Positions 15,778 through 25,311 of a stretch of DNA of 37,582 nt are shown piece after piece (position 1 is the stretch's first letter; every line of letters starts with the position of its first letter). The stretch is from Candidatus Izemoplasmatales bacterium. Its GTDB lineage: Bacteria > Bacillota_I > Bacilli_A > Izemoplasmatales > Hujiaoplasmataceae. The stretch is taken from contig JAQUZN010000009.1 of the NCBI GenBank assembly GCA_028691315.1, positions 1 to 37,582 of the forward strand, given 5' to 3'. The notes below the pieces were generated by a model. The model was not told the DNA's origin. It did not search any database and worked only from the letters and a program-made list of their open reading frames with translations. A program made the position numbers and the translations under genes.

Positions 15778-17409
15778 GGCTCTTATTCATTTAAGTTGAA
15801 TATTCTATTTGAAGTACTTTTTGTCGAAGCAGTTCGAAAGAGCTGCGCCCATACATAATTCCCTTAATCGTTTTGATTTTGTTAATCTTTCCCTCAGCGA
15901 TTCCATTACTTTCTGGTTCGGTTATTCCATGTAGTACTGCTTCATAATCCCGATACACTGTGTCTCGAAACGTCGTTATTTTTGAATAGGAAGTGATTCT
16001 AGGATTCAATAACCATTGTTCTAGCTTTTGCTTGTTTTTGGAACCGATGACAATTCGAAAAGTAGTAACTAGATTAATTATTTCTCTGATTTTTGGATGT
16101 TCTTTCAAGAATTGAATGATATCTCGTTGTTCTGAAAAAGACAGCCCGATATCAGCGATACCTTTATTATATAGTAACTTTTCTATCTGTCTTCTTTGAA
16201 CTTTTCTTGTGATTTTCAATTGAGTTTGATGATGAAACCTTAAAATAAAGTGTCTTAGTGATGAATAGGTTCCTTGAAAATTGAATTTCGATTGTAATAT
16301 TCGAAACAGTTCTGTTCGTTTCATACCCCTACGAATATGAGACAAAATAAAGTCTTGATATTGAGTTAACGCATGATATGTTTCTCTTTTCATTGAAGGA
16401 TACCATGCGTTACTAACATATTGTTTTACAGTACGATAATCAAGATGATACTCAGCAGCGACTTTTCGATAATTTCTACACTTGCTATAGCGTTTTTGAA
16501 TATTTTTTATCAGTTCAACCTTTTCAAGATAAGCCTCAGAAGCTTGATTATCTTTATAGTTTTTCCGTGTTTTATTGGTAAAGATTGGCAATTTGACATG
16601 TTGTTCATCAACTTTTACCATTACAGGCATTACTTCACGCAGTTCTTCCTGTGCTTTATCTGTCAAGTTCTTAAGTATATGGAAACAATCCGAAATCTGA
16701 TTGGCTTGAAGAAGTGCAAGAGATATCGCTCTAGCATAAATAGATGATCCATCTCGAGAAATACGTTGAATAGAAGAAAAACTCCTCAACCATTCAACGA
16801 CTTTTTCTTCTTGTCTTGAATCTAAAATATCGATCACTTTTCGAGATTTAGAATCGATTAAAACAGTTCCATAGGTGTGTCTTTTCTTCTTTGCAAAATC
16901 ATCTATCGATACACTTTTACAATTTCGATTAATGCTTAATATTTTTTTTAGCGATTCTAAGAATCGTTGTATCGGATACATCGGCTATTTGCTTGCGAAT
17001 TAAGCGTTCTAAACCAATTGTGCTCATCTCTTTATTTAGATGGAGTATATAAGCGTCTAATCGTTTTGTTCTTCTTCCCGTTTCATTGATGAAGTCATAA
17101 GACTCCGCTATCGTCTTCTTTGATATGGTTTGATTGTCATTAAAGTACTTTTTCGTTAATAAATGAAGTTCAACTTTATACACTCCATAAGGGATATCTT
17201 TGACCACACGCATTTTTCGTGAGTGAACTGGTTTCCCTTCAATAGGAGATTGTTCGCAAAAGATTCGTAATAGGTTTCCTTCGATTTCATGCTTAATATA
17301 GTGTAAGTTTGGACTTAATAACCTCAAATATTCATTCATAGAAAACCTCCATTTTTGGCTATATTATATCACAAAATAGAGGTTAAATCAACCTGAATGA
17401 ATAAGAGCC
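15778..17409 (-). mobile_element. ISL3-family insertion sequence, 1632 bp
   Basis: The ends are inverted repeats: 15778-15799 and 17388-17409 share GGCTCTTATTCATT and match at 20 of 22 positions. The single gene inside is an ISL3 transposase. ISL3 elements normally leave 8-bp target duplications, but the flanks (ATGGAATT on the left, ACAAACTT on the right) do not match. Together with the truncated integrase on one side only, this points to a deletion or recombination after insertion. Confidence 0.9.
15791..17339 (-). pseudogene. ISL3 transposase, frameshifted in an A8 run
   Basis: Two overlapping frames together make a transposase of about 515 residues, the family length. The first part (from 17339) is the N-terminal DNA-binding region; the second (to 15791) carries the DDE core: SIDDFAKKK with YGTVLIDS, then RDGSSIYARAI, QISDCFHILKNL, and near the end ESNGIAEGKINKIKTIKG with YGRSSF. 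The break falls at eight A residues (minus strand, about 16949-16942): GCT-AAA-AAA-AAT reads to a stop at 16929, while removing one A restores the full frame. This is an inactivating indel, transcriptional slippage, or a sequencing error in a homopolymer. Both parts are otherwise intact, so the lesion is recent. Confidence 0.88.
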
Positions 17410-17527
17410 ACAAACTTATTGACATTTATACACATAAATTATACCTTCAATATTTAATATATATAAACTCAATACCAAACAGTCCTATTTATGAAAAATA
17501 TTATAATAGGAAAATGTAAATATATCA
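17410..17527. other. Short AT-rich spacer
   Basis: About 120 bp between the IS right end and the broken TRAFs-binding gene. No coding sequence related to the truncated integrase is seen here. Confidence 0.5.
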
Positions 17528-18741
17528 TTATTTAACGTGATTTATAAAGTCTTCATAATGTGCAAGCCCTTTTTCAAACGCTTGTATTTGCCACTCATTC
17601 GGATAAAAATCAATGAATTTTTGTCTATAAAATTCAAATTTTTCTTCATCATCAAAATACAGATATGTTCCTGCCAAAGTTGTATATAACCATATATCTT
17701 TAACATTATTTAATTCATTTTCTTTAAGCAAATTAATACAATTTTGTAATATTTCTTCTCTGATTTTTCTAGATGATAGTTTATAAAAAATACTTTCTTC
17801 TCTATCGGTCGAACAAATACATAATAGCTCATTACATATCGCAACATTACTTCCATTATAATAATTTTTATCTAATACATATCCTCTACTATAAAATGAA
17901 AGACTTTTTTCTAAGTAAAATATATCTATTGTTTCTAGATAAAGATTTTTATAAATAGCACCACTTATCCCCATAGTCTAAGAATCATTTAAATCAGAAA
18001 TCTCATCAATTATCTGCCGCGCTTCCTCTATTGCTTCTCTTCTATTCGGAAAATCCGATTTATAACGTGCTAGAGCAGCTTGTTGTACATAAAATATTTC
18101 ATTAGGATTGATATGTCGCAATTCATCCCAGTTCGTATAAGCCGTATACATATATTCATTCGTAACCATACATTGTCTTGCCTTCTCAGTTAAATCGTAA
18201 ATCCTTTTTTCTTTTATAAATGCCAAATCCATTAGTTCTTCTTTTTGTTCGTTGTTCAATTCAAGAGGTGCAATATTATTTAGAAATGTATGCAGGGGAC
18301 TATCAACTATATGCATTTCAAAATTATCTAAAACTTTTTTGATTTTCTGTTTAAACCTAACACTTTCATCAACTCCAATATCGTCTCCTGAATGCTTATA
18401 AATGTGGATGCTAGTGTGATTAATATCAAATGGTAGTGGATTCGTAAATAATCCATCTTCTCCAATAACAATTGTACTATAAGGCCTTGCTGCATGGCGT
18501 ATACCTAATTCATACAAAGCATTAGGGTTTAATGTAGAGATATCCGCAATAACTAAGTCTGCATGTATTAACAATGAATACATAGGCTTATCAATAATTC
18601 CAGATTGCGATATTTCATCAGACCTAACACATATGAAACCACACTCTTCAACAACTGGTTTTATTAAATTTTTATATGATTTATCTAAGTTAATTTTTCT
18701 TCAATAGCCTCAATAATACTAAATAAATTATTATTTTTCAT
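17528..18741 (-). pseudogene. Broken TRAFs-binding-domain (DUF4071-like) protein
   Basis: One ancestral gene in three pieces. It starts MKNNNLFSIIEAIEEKLT-stop (from 18741). After that stop the frame changes and DKSYKNLIKPVVEECGFICVRSDEISQ runs into ADLVIADISTLNPNALYELGIRHAARP (18583 onward), a nucleoside-deoxyribosyltransferase/TIR-like sensor fold. The usual CFVIMPFG-type segment between the pieces is missing. A TAG at 17978-17980 then interrupts the reading frame, and the same frame continues as TMGISGAIYKNLYLETIDIFYLEKSL...YYNGSNVAICNELL, the TRAFs-binding/TPR half. The family normally links these two halves in one chain. Two lesions plus a deletion make it non-functional. It overlaps the exonuclease gene's end by 11 bp. 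Confidence 0.75.
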
Positions 18742-19405
18742 ACAATGCTTGTTTACTTCCATATGGTTGAGGTCTATATTTTACGCCATCAATTCTATTC
18801 CTAATTGGATAATTCGGATTGTATCCAAAGAGATTTACATATCTATGTAGGTCATCTTTTTCAAGATTCATGGCCTTTAATACCTCATACGTCGCCATCA
18901 CGTCACAAATTGCACGGTGTGAATTAGTAGCAATTTGCTCAAGATTATAATGTTTTATCGCATTCTCGAGTCGGTGCGGATATGGGGCTCTATCCTTATA
19001 GACAGTAAGTGCATCTAGAAATGATGGGTTGCGAGGAAAAGATAACCCATTTCTAGATAACATTGCCCCGATAAATCCAATATCAAACGGGGCATTATAA
19101 GCAATGAATAGACTATTACCACTTTCCGATAAGAAGCGCAGATAAAATTCCGACACTACTGCTTTCTCTTCTATTCCATTTTCTGTAATCATTTGATTAG
19201 AAATGCCTGTCAACTCAATTATTCTAGTTGGCAATGGCTGATGTATATTGATTAGTTTATCAAATTGATCTGTGACAGAGTAGTCACCCGAAACAAGAGA
19301 TAGTTTACAACAAGCAATCTCTACGACACGGTCAGCAGCCAGATTAAGTCCAGTTGTTTCACAATCAAAGATTATTACATTTTGATATTTATTCTCAAAT
19401 AACAT
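18731..19405 (-). CDS. DEDDh 3'-5' exonuclease (DnaQ/Pol III epsilon-like)
   Basis: 224 aa from ATG 19403-19405, chosen because TGGAGG lies 5 nt upstream; a longer in-frame start 12 codons earlier has no site. VIIFDCETTGL (D14, E16) is Exo I, IAYNAPFDIGF is Exo II, and NSHRAICDVMATYEVL is Exo III with the DEDDh histidine and last aspartate. It degrades single DNA or RNA strands from the 3' end. It lacks the BRCT or helicase domains of longer relatives. It lies 150 bp downstream of the reverse transcriptase on the same strand, so it may be co-transcribed with it, but the gap is large for an obligate partner. Confidence 0.9.
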   Translation of the reverse strand: MLFENKYQNVIIFDCETTGLNLAADRVVEIACCKLSLVSGDYSVTDQFDKLINIHQPLPTRIIELTGISNQMITENGIEEKAVVSEFYLRFLSESGNSLFIAYNAPFDIGFIGAMLSRNGLSFPRNPSFLDALTVYKDRAPYPHRLENAIKHYNLEQIATNSHRAICDVMATYEVLKAMNLEKDDLHRYVNLFGYNPNYPIRNRIDGVKYRPQPYGSKQALYEK

Positions 19406-19555
19406 ATATGCCTCCACAAAATTATGATTTAAAAACCCCAAATTTCTATAAAAAATCCAACACTACCAGAAATCCATTGATACCGTGACGGTTATGTAAA
19501 ATATTAATTATACTAGTAATAAAAAAGTAATGCTTCAAATATATCTATAATGATG

Positions 19556-22500
19556 TCATTTACTTGATTTATACCTTGCTGATGGAGAAGCAAACTTAGT
19601 AAGAGGATATGCTTGCTTAAATTTCTTTCTTAGCCTTCGCTCGTTCTCTCTTATATTATCCTTTATCGATGATATATAGGAATTAGTATTACTATCCTGT
19701 GCTTTTCTTAATGACTCAACATTGACTTTTCCAATATGAATAGAATCTTTTTCCCCTCCAGAAATGGTAGAGATTATTTTGTCTCTTCCATGTAACGGAC
19801 CAATAATCTTCGTATCCCCAAATTCAGATGAATTAGCTTGGGCTAGAAAACAATACAATTCTCGAGAAATCGAATCACCAATACTAGAAAAATAGTTTAT
19901 ATCTTTGTTGTACTGAGTTGTAAATATAAGGTCTATATTTCCACTCATATAAGCCCTTGACCTGATGTCTGTAAGTTCATAACAGTTGAATACAGAAAAG
20001 ACTAGGCCCTTCCAATTAAAGATATAATTCAATGATTTGGGTGAATCCTCACATTTTAATTTGTTTGACTCAATTAAAGATCTTTCTTCTGGAGAATAAT
20101 CATTCTTCTCCCTAATATATATCGAGGTGCTCTTATATGTGATTAAATTCCTTCTCGGTATGACTGTTGCAACACTGTTAATAACCTTCCCCTCTTGAAC
20201 ATCATACTTTATTCCACAAATGATACTTATTCCAGAATAACGCGAAAAACGAGCGATTTCAGGTATCCAGGCCAACGGAACAGAGACTTCAGGAAAAAGC
20301 AAAAAATGAACTGGTTCTAATTGGTCATGATTCTCCTCAAATATAGATAAATCTTTATGATATCGATTTGGACCCGCTAATGTTAATGAAGGTTTTTGTT
20401 TCTCCAAGTAACATTCATTGAGAAGCCTATATAAATCCTTTTTGCCTTTTCTAGATGTTTGAGAAAAATTTATTTCTCCTTTAGATCGAATCATTTGGTG
20501 CTTACCTAGGTTCACATTTGCTAATGCAATATATATTTCATGAAGACGAAAATCGTCATCGGAAGACCCAACACTTATATTAATGCGAGCATAGTCATCA
20601 TTATCCAATGTTATCTTCGAATCTTCAATATCAAGATAATCTAGATTACCTCCTATTATTTTATAAATGTTTATATACTCGTTATGTAGATTCTTAACAC
20701 TGCTAATTTGATTCAATTCTGCGTAATTCTTACAGTAATAGTAAAATGAATATTCATCCTGATGGATAAACTTGGGCGAATACTCAATCCTACGCATGTC
20801 GAGTGGAATTGATTTAGCCAATTGCATATATTTTAATATTTGAATACTAAAAAGATTCTCTATATTCGTCTCTTGAAAGAAATTAAGCATTGGAAATGCT
20901 AAGAATCTATGTTCAAACAAATTAGCTTTGTAAATTTTTATAGAAAGGTCAAATATTTGTTTTTTTATCCGAGATTCATTTTTTAGGGTTCTTCTAACAG
21001 TCAATCCTTGAGCAAGTGAGAAATCAAGAAACTGTTTCATTGTGCTCCTAATATTTTTTTGAATATCCGATTGACGTCGAACAATATAATCTTCTTGATT
21101 CAGTTCCAGAAGCAAAGATTTGATGCTTTTTTCTGCTTTTTTGTATATTTCATCCGCTAAGTCTGTGTTTCCTGTAACAATGATACAAAACTGAAAAATC
21201 TTTTCCCACCTTGCATATAGTTGGAGCAATCTCGGAACGGTCAAAATTAGCTTAATCTGTTCAATAGCCTCGTTTTCCTTAGGCTTTCTTTGATTTGGTC
21301 TACTCTTTTGACAATATTTAAAGTCTGTATTTTTTATTCCTTGTAAAAAATCATTGATAAATTTAACTAAAGCTTGCTGATTAATATCTATATACCCTGC
21401 ATCCCTGACCTTAATCGAATCATTAGGCTTTCTCATAATATACTTCAAAAAATCTTCTGGATTCAGTGATATATCTGGCATAAGATTAGGATCACTTGCC
21501 GTTGCTACTTGAGATTCTAGTTGATCAATATAGGCTCTACTACTTTTGGATGAGAACTTGAATATTTTCATTTTTTCTTTTTGAGTAGTGATGCTTGGAA
21601 AATCAGTTAATGAAATTTCTCCGTTATCATAAGAAAAATCAACAGGATAATATGATAACAATGCTTCATCGTTCATCTTTAGAATACTCGACGAATCTGC
21701 TTTACAAACGATTAATATATCATCGACATAGCGAGAATAATATTCTGTCTTGTTGCTTTTAATTATCGACAAATCAAATTTTTGAATGTGCATATTTGAA
21801 AACATGCCAGAACTTATTAGCCCAATTGGTAGAATGATTTGATGACTAATTTTTCGATACCTAGATATAATCTTTGTATATTTGCGAAATACATTATTCA
21901 TAAATTTTTGAATGCTACTAAATTCATTATAATCACTGCGAAACGCTTCATTTATAGACAGTAAATTATCGACAATTTCATTAACATTCAAATCAATTGA
22001 ATAGAAAAACCCAGTAAAATCAATCGAAAATAAAACAGAATCTTGTTCAGTGTTGTAGAATTCTCTCACCTTATTTACTGCTTGACTTTTCCATTCAGAA
22101 TAGCCTTTGAAAAAGGGGCGATATAGGTGAAGAGAGTTAAAGTCAATTGACTCAAGGAGTGAATTTGCATTCATTTTATATAATTGCTTATCGAATATGT
22201 ACGCTTTGCAGTGATTATTCGACTCGTTCTGAGAGTAAAATCTTCCTAAAAGCAAAGTCCAAAAAGTGTCCAAAATGAAAATTTCGATATCAGAGTCAAA
22301 GAAAAAATTTACTTTCTTGATTTTGTCAAGTTGATCATCTTTATCCGATTCGATAATCTGGTTTTTGTTATCAACGGTGTTCCTATCAACTGTAGACATT
22401 TTAGGTACGACAATAAAATTAATTGTGTTCAATAAAGAACGAAAGTAATTTACGTCGTTTTCGATTATAGCTTTTGCTAAAGAGGATATCCGCTTCTCGA

Positions 22501-22633
22501 TGGATGGATTTCCGTTTTCGAAATCAACTATTTTTCTCTTTAGGTGTATTGCCCCATTATTATAATAAACATTGCTTTTAAATTTTCTATATGAGTTCTT
22601 TAGCATCAAATATAATTCATCGGAAAATTTCAT
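19556..22633 (-). CDS. Defense reverse transcriptase fused to a nitrilase domain (DRT1/UG1 type)
   Basis: 1025 aa. The N-terminal half is a reverse transcriptase: motif A FSIDFTGFFYSID (about 202-214), LPIGLISSGMFSN (268-280), and the catalytic YVDD (302-305) followed by ILIVCK. From about residue 690 a carbon-nitrogen hydrolase (nitrilase) domain follows, with a likely E-K-C triad: E782 in LLFPEVSVPL, K834 in LITYKSTS and C884 in VFNCYEL. RT-nitrilase fusions form the UG1 group (defense-associated RT type 1), shown to protect bacteria from phages. AGAGGTG lies 7 nt before the ATG. All catalytic residues look intact. The upstream 700 bp holds no recognisable non-coding RNA, and one is not established for this type as far as I know. 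Confidence 0.93.
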   Translation of the reverse strand: MKFSDELYLMLKNSYRKFKSNVYYNNGAIHLKRKIVDFENGNPSIEKRISSLAKAIIENDVNYFRSLLNTINFIVVPKMSTVDRNTVDNKNQIIESDKDDQLDKIKKVNFFFDSDIEIFILDTFWTLLLGRFYSQNESNNHCKAYIFDKQLYKMNANSLLESIDFNSLHLYRPFFKGYSEWKSQAVNKVREFYNTEQDSVLFSIDFTGFFYSIDLNVNEIVDNLLSINEAFRSDYNEFSSIQKFMNNVFRKYTKIISRYRKISHQIILPIGLISSGMFSNMHIQKFDLSIIKSNKTEYYSRYVDDILIVCKADSSSILKMNDEALLSYYPVDFSYDNGEISLTDFPSITTQKEKMKIFKFSSKSSRAYIDQLESQVATASDPNLMPDISLNPEDFLKYIMRKPNDSIKVRDAGYIDINQQALVKFINDFLQGIKNTDFKYCQKSRPNQRKPKENEAIEQIKLILTVPRLLQLYARWEKIFQFCIIVTGNTDLADEIYKKAEKSIKSLLLELNQEDYIVRRQSDIQKNIRSTMKQFLDFSLAQGLTVRRTLKNESRIKKQIFDLSIKIYKANLFEHRFLAFPMLNFFQETNIENLFSIQILKYMQLAKSIPLDMRRIEYSPKFIHQDEYSFYYYCKNYAELNQISSVKNLHNEYINIYKIIGGNLDYLDIEDSKITLDNDDYARINISVGSSDDDFRLHEIYIALANVNLGKHQMIRSKGEINFSQTSRKGKKDLYRLLNECYLEKQKPSLTLAGPNRYHKDLSIFEENHDQLEPVHFLLFPEVSVPLAWIPEIARFSRYSGISIICGIKYDVQEGKVINSVATVIPRRNLITYKSTSIYIREKNDYSPEERSLIESNKLKCEDSPKSLNYIFNWKGLVFSVFNCYELTDIRSRAYMSGNIDLIFTTQYNKDINYFSSIGDSISRELYCFLAQANSSEFGDTKIIGPLHGRDKIISTISGGEKDSIHIGKVNVESLRKAQDSNTNSYISSIKDNIRENERRLRKKFKQAYPLTKFASPSARYKSSK

Positions 22634-22811
22634 GTAATTGCACCTCTATATACTAATTTTTTTGAAATAAAAACACAAAATTCGATTTCACAGAATATTT
22701 TATATCATTGTATACGTCCAAGCAAATTGCAAAACATAACATTATACATTTAATCATTTTGTTTTATATATATCATAACTAAATTCCCCGTTGTTCAAAA
22801 ACCGTACCAGC

Positions 22812-22922
22812 CTACACTCGTTGCAAAGTCGTTGAATACGTGTCTTTTTCAAGTAAAAAAGGTTGATTATTTCGTTGTATATGTTCAGCAATTTCTTCAG
22901 AATTTACACATTTGAAATCAAG
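22812..22922 (-). pseudogene. Coding-like fragment, unknown family
   Basis: The minus strand reads LDFKCVNSEEIAEHIQRNN, then QPFLLEKDTYSTTLQRV and a stop: 36 residues of ordinary protein composition with a stop directly before it and no start codon. It probably belongs to the same lost gene as the fragment at 22958-23226. I do not recognise it. Confidence 0.4.
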
Positions 22923-22957
22923 TCATTTGTACTTATTTCATTACTCTAAAATTCATT

Positions 22958-23226
22958 TCATGAATGAGTAATATAATTACTCAAATCATTTATTCTATTT
23001 AGATTAGTAAGAATCAAACCAAGCTCACTTAGTTTATCTTTTGTATCTTCTCTACTGCTAATAATATTGTCTCTAAAATTGGCAACTTGTTCAGAAATTG
23101 ATTTTCGTGAAAGTTTTTTTAACTAATTATCTATTATCCAATCTATACTGTCTTCACCTATTATCTTCAGTTTGCTGACAAAATAAAATAATTTATTTTT
23201 GCTAACACAAAGATGCTCGTTATGGA
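22958..23226 (-). pseudogene. Coding-like fragment with one in-frame stop, unknown family
   Basis: The frame gives FHNEHLCVSKNKLFYFVSK, LKIIGEDSIDWIIDN, a TAG, then LKKLSRKSISEQVANFRDN, IISSREDTKDKLSELGL, ILTNLNRINDLSNYITHS and a stop: about 88 codons with a single interruption. The composition looks protein-like and the second half looks like a coiled coil. There is no start codon or ribosome site. It is likely the remains of an earlier island gene. Confidence 0.45.
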
Positions 23227-23347
23227 ATTAAATATATGCTTTAAGAAACAAAGTCTATTTTATTGCGAGAAATTAGATTATTCTTTATTAGATATGAAAC
23301 TTTTTAATGTTTAAGTAATACTAAATCATCCATAAAACTAATTATAC

Positions 23348-24088
23348 TCAAATGTTTGATAAATAATTTTTGTGATCAATAAGTAACTGAGCAAAATTCA
23401 TAAATAAGATAGAATCAATTTGGCTTTCATGTAATATGTTTGATATATTGTCAGAAATCTGTTTATAATAGTCATTATGTACTATTTTGTTTGCAAATGG
23501 AGCATCACTTTCAATTAGTATTCTATTTGTAGGAATATTCAATAGCAATTCCTTTCCTTCAGCTGATTTTAGCATTCTTTGATTAAAAGAAATGTAAAAT
23601 CCAGAATTGATTATTAAATTAAGTTCCTTTAAATTTCCAGTAAACCAGTGAAAAATAACAAACTTAGCGTTATATTTTTTTAATATGTGAATACACTCCT
23701 TCACAGAACATCTTGAATGAATTATTAAAATTTTATCTTTTGCCATTGAGATGATTTTATCAAATATATCAATTTGAATTTGCTTTGTTATAATATGCTC
23801 CTTAGAGAAATCCAGTCCTACTTCCGATACATATTTAGTCTCAGTTAGATACTTTTTGAATAAGATTTCATCGAACTGAAAATTACAAATACTATTAGGA
23901 TGATATCCCAATGCAATACGAACCTTTTGATAACTTCCGTATTGTTTTTTATTGTATAAGTAATCATCGATATCATATGTAGCCGCTATAAAAAATATTT
24001 CTTCTTTTATCAATAGTTGATTTAGAAAATTTTGATTTTGTATCTCACTTAAGTGAATGTGGACGTCATATACATAATTCTTACTCAT
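23348..24088 (-). CDS. qatD: TatD-family metal-dependent hydrolase (QatD position)
   Basis: 246 aa. The TIM-barrel TatD motifs are all present: DVHIHLS (HxH at 10-12), SEVGLDF (metal-bridging E), LIIHSR, VIFHWFTG and IESDAPF (last aspartate). TatD enzymes are metal-dependent nucleases or hydrolases. It is the last gene of a tight four-gene operon and overlaps the QueC-like gene by 8 bp. QueC-like plus TatD-like neighbours are the hallmark of the QatABCD anti-phage system, where the TatD protein is QatD. The gene name is used by analogy. The operon differs in its first gene. Confidence 0.9.
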   Translation of the reverse strand: MSKNYVYDVHIHLSEIQNQNFLNQLLIKEEIFFIAATYDIDDYLYNKKQYGSYQKVRIALGYHPNSICNFQFDEILFKKYLTETKYVSEVGLDFSKEHIITKQIQIDIFDKIISMAKDKILIIHSRCSVKECIHILKKYNAKFVIFHWFTGNLKELNLIINSGFYISFNQRMLKSAEGKELLLNIPTNRILIESDAPFANKIVHNDYYKQISDNISNILHESQIDSILFMNFAQLLIDHKNYLSNI

Positions 24089-25310
24089 AATATTTTTCTA
24101 GTTCTAAGGAAAATTGGTTCAACATTTCCTTTAGGCAATGAAGATATTCTGTAGAAGAATAATATTTTTCTTCAATTCCTTCTAAATAAATAAAAATTCT
24201 CCCGCTTTTTATTTCTTTGTTAAACCGCATATAATATTCCTTTAATGACTTTTCTTGATGAAGCATATACCTCTTTGATGAAGCATTAGCTATTTGAATA
24301 TCATCAAAATAATAATTTGCATCGTAATCATCCAAATCAAAGTACTTTATGCCGATTTTCCTTAAAGTACAAGCAATACAAACTCCACAATTTCTTTTAT
24401 CTTCTTTAAGCCCTGCAAAATGAGTTATTCCAGCTGATTTGGAACATGTTCTGGTCTGTTTAATTATAATTCTATATTCTGCGGGTATTTCATTAATTAC
24501 TTGCCCTTTTGTATAAAACTGATATGGATTAACAGCTTTTATATCAACATCTACAGAGTGTAAAATTTCATTAAACATATATAGTGTTTTTGGATGAGTT
24601 GTTTTTGTTACTCCTCTTCTTTCGTCAAAGGAAGGATTTTGAGACATTATACCATTTTCATAGATTTTAATTTCCTTAACGCCATAATAATCAGCATAGA
24701 GCAGAGCGCAAGCTAGAAACAATAATGATCTTGTTCTTTGAGTATACCTATTTACTGGGATCTCGGAATCTTTATGAATTTCAACGTGTTTTATAACCTT
24801 GTTATTTGAAATTTCAGATAAGTAACTAAAATTATTCCCGGTCTTAGTGCCCTCTGCTCTATTTCGATATGTAACAAAGAGTGTTTTATTATTTCTACCA
24901 ATCTCCTTACAAGCTCCGGATAAAGAATCTAATCCTGCAGATAATAAGGATATTGAATTAAATATATATGTATTCGTATCTGGATTATTACTTACAATTT
25001 TCTTTTCTTTTTCAGATTTAACAAATTTTATTTTCCATTTTTCTTCACCAACAGCAAAATGGATCAGTTCCTCAAATTTATACTCTTTTCCTAAAAATGT
25101 GTTTATGTTCTCAACAGAAATTTCAATTTCAACAACAAGTCCGGAATGTTCATCTTTTGTTTCGTTTAAGTCAGCATAAAAAACATATGCAAAAATATCA
25201 AATAAATCTAAAATGATAGAATTATTATATTCTTTAATGTTCAACATATTATTTGAATTAAAATGAGTTTCATAAGGTAGTGTCTTCCTTAATCCAAAAT
25301 ATGAATTCAT
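24081..25310 (-). CDS. qatC: QueC-like PP-loop protein (QatC position)
   Basis: 409 aa. ISLLSAGLDSLSGACKEIG is the PP-loop (S-x-G-x-DS) of the QueC/ExsB family, which adenylates substrates. KEDKRNCGVCIACTLRKIG with an upstream CSKSAG gives the four-cysteine zinc site. It is much longer than housekeeping QueC (about 230 aa): roughly 130 extra N-terminal residues and a C-terminal extension, as in QatC. The start is 1 bp past the QatB-position stop, with GGAGATAT upstream. QatC is thought to make or attach a 7-deazaguanine-type group. No queuosine-pathway genes (queD, queE, queF) are near, which supports a defense role. Confidence 0.9.
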   Translation of the reverse strand: MNSYFGLRKTLPYETHFNSNNMLNIKEYNNSIILDLFDIFAYVFYADLNETKDEHSGLVVEIEISVENINTFLGKEYKFEELIHFAVGEEKWKIKFVKSEKEKKIVSNNPDTNTYIFNSISLLSAGLDSLSGACKEIGRNNKTLFVTYRNRAEGTKTGNNFSYLSEISNNKVIKHVEIHKDSEIPVNRYTQRTRSLLFLACALLYADYYGVKEIKIYENGIMSQNPSFDERRGVTKTTHPKTLYMFNEILHSVDVDIKAVNPYQFYTKGQVINEIPAEYRIIIKQTRTCSKSAGITHFAGLKEDKRNCGVCIACTLRKIGIKYFDLDDYDANYYFDDIQIANASSKRYMLHQEKSLKEYYMRFNKEIKSGRIFIYLEGIEEKYYSSTEYLHCLKEMLNQFSLELEKYYE

Positions 25311-25311
25311 A

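Larger units (their letters stand above)
22634..23347 (-). other. Decayed gene fragments between DRT1 and the Qat-like operon
   Basis: About 700 bp without an intact gene. Two coding-like minus-strand stretches remain and are listed separately (22812-22922 and 22958-23226). The 180 bp next to DRT1 presumably holds its promoter; TATAAA-like boxes are present, but no pair with good spacing stands out. Confidence 0.5.

Noticed and set aside
17978-17980. TAG in the TRAFs-binding gene as a recoded codon
   Set aside because: TAG ends other genes here in the usual way, and the same gene has a second, independent break, so decay is the simpler reading.
24081-25310. Housekeeping queuosine enzyme QueC
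   Set aside because: The protein is nearly twice the length of QueC, and queD, queE and queF are absent nearby; it sits in a tight operon with a TatD-like gene.
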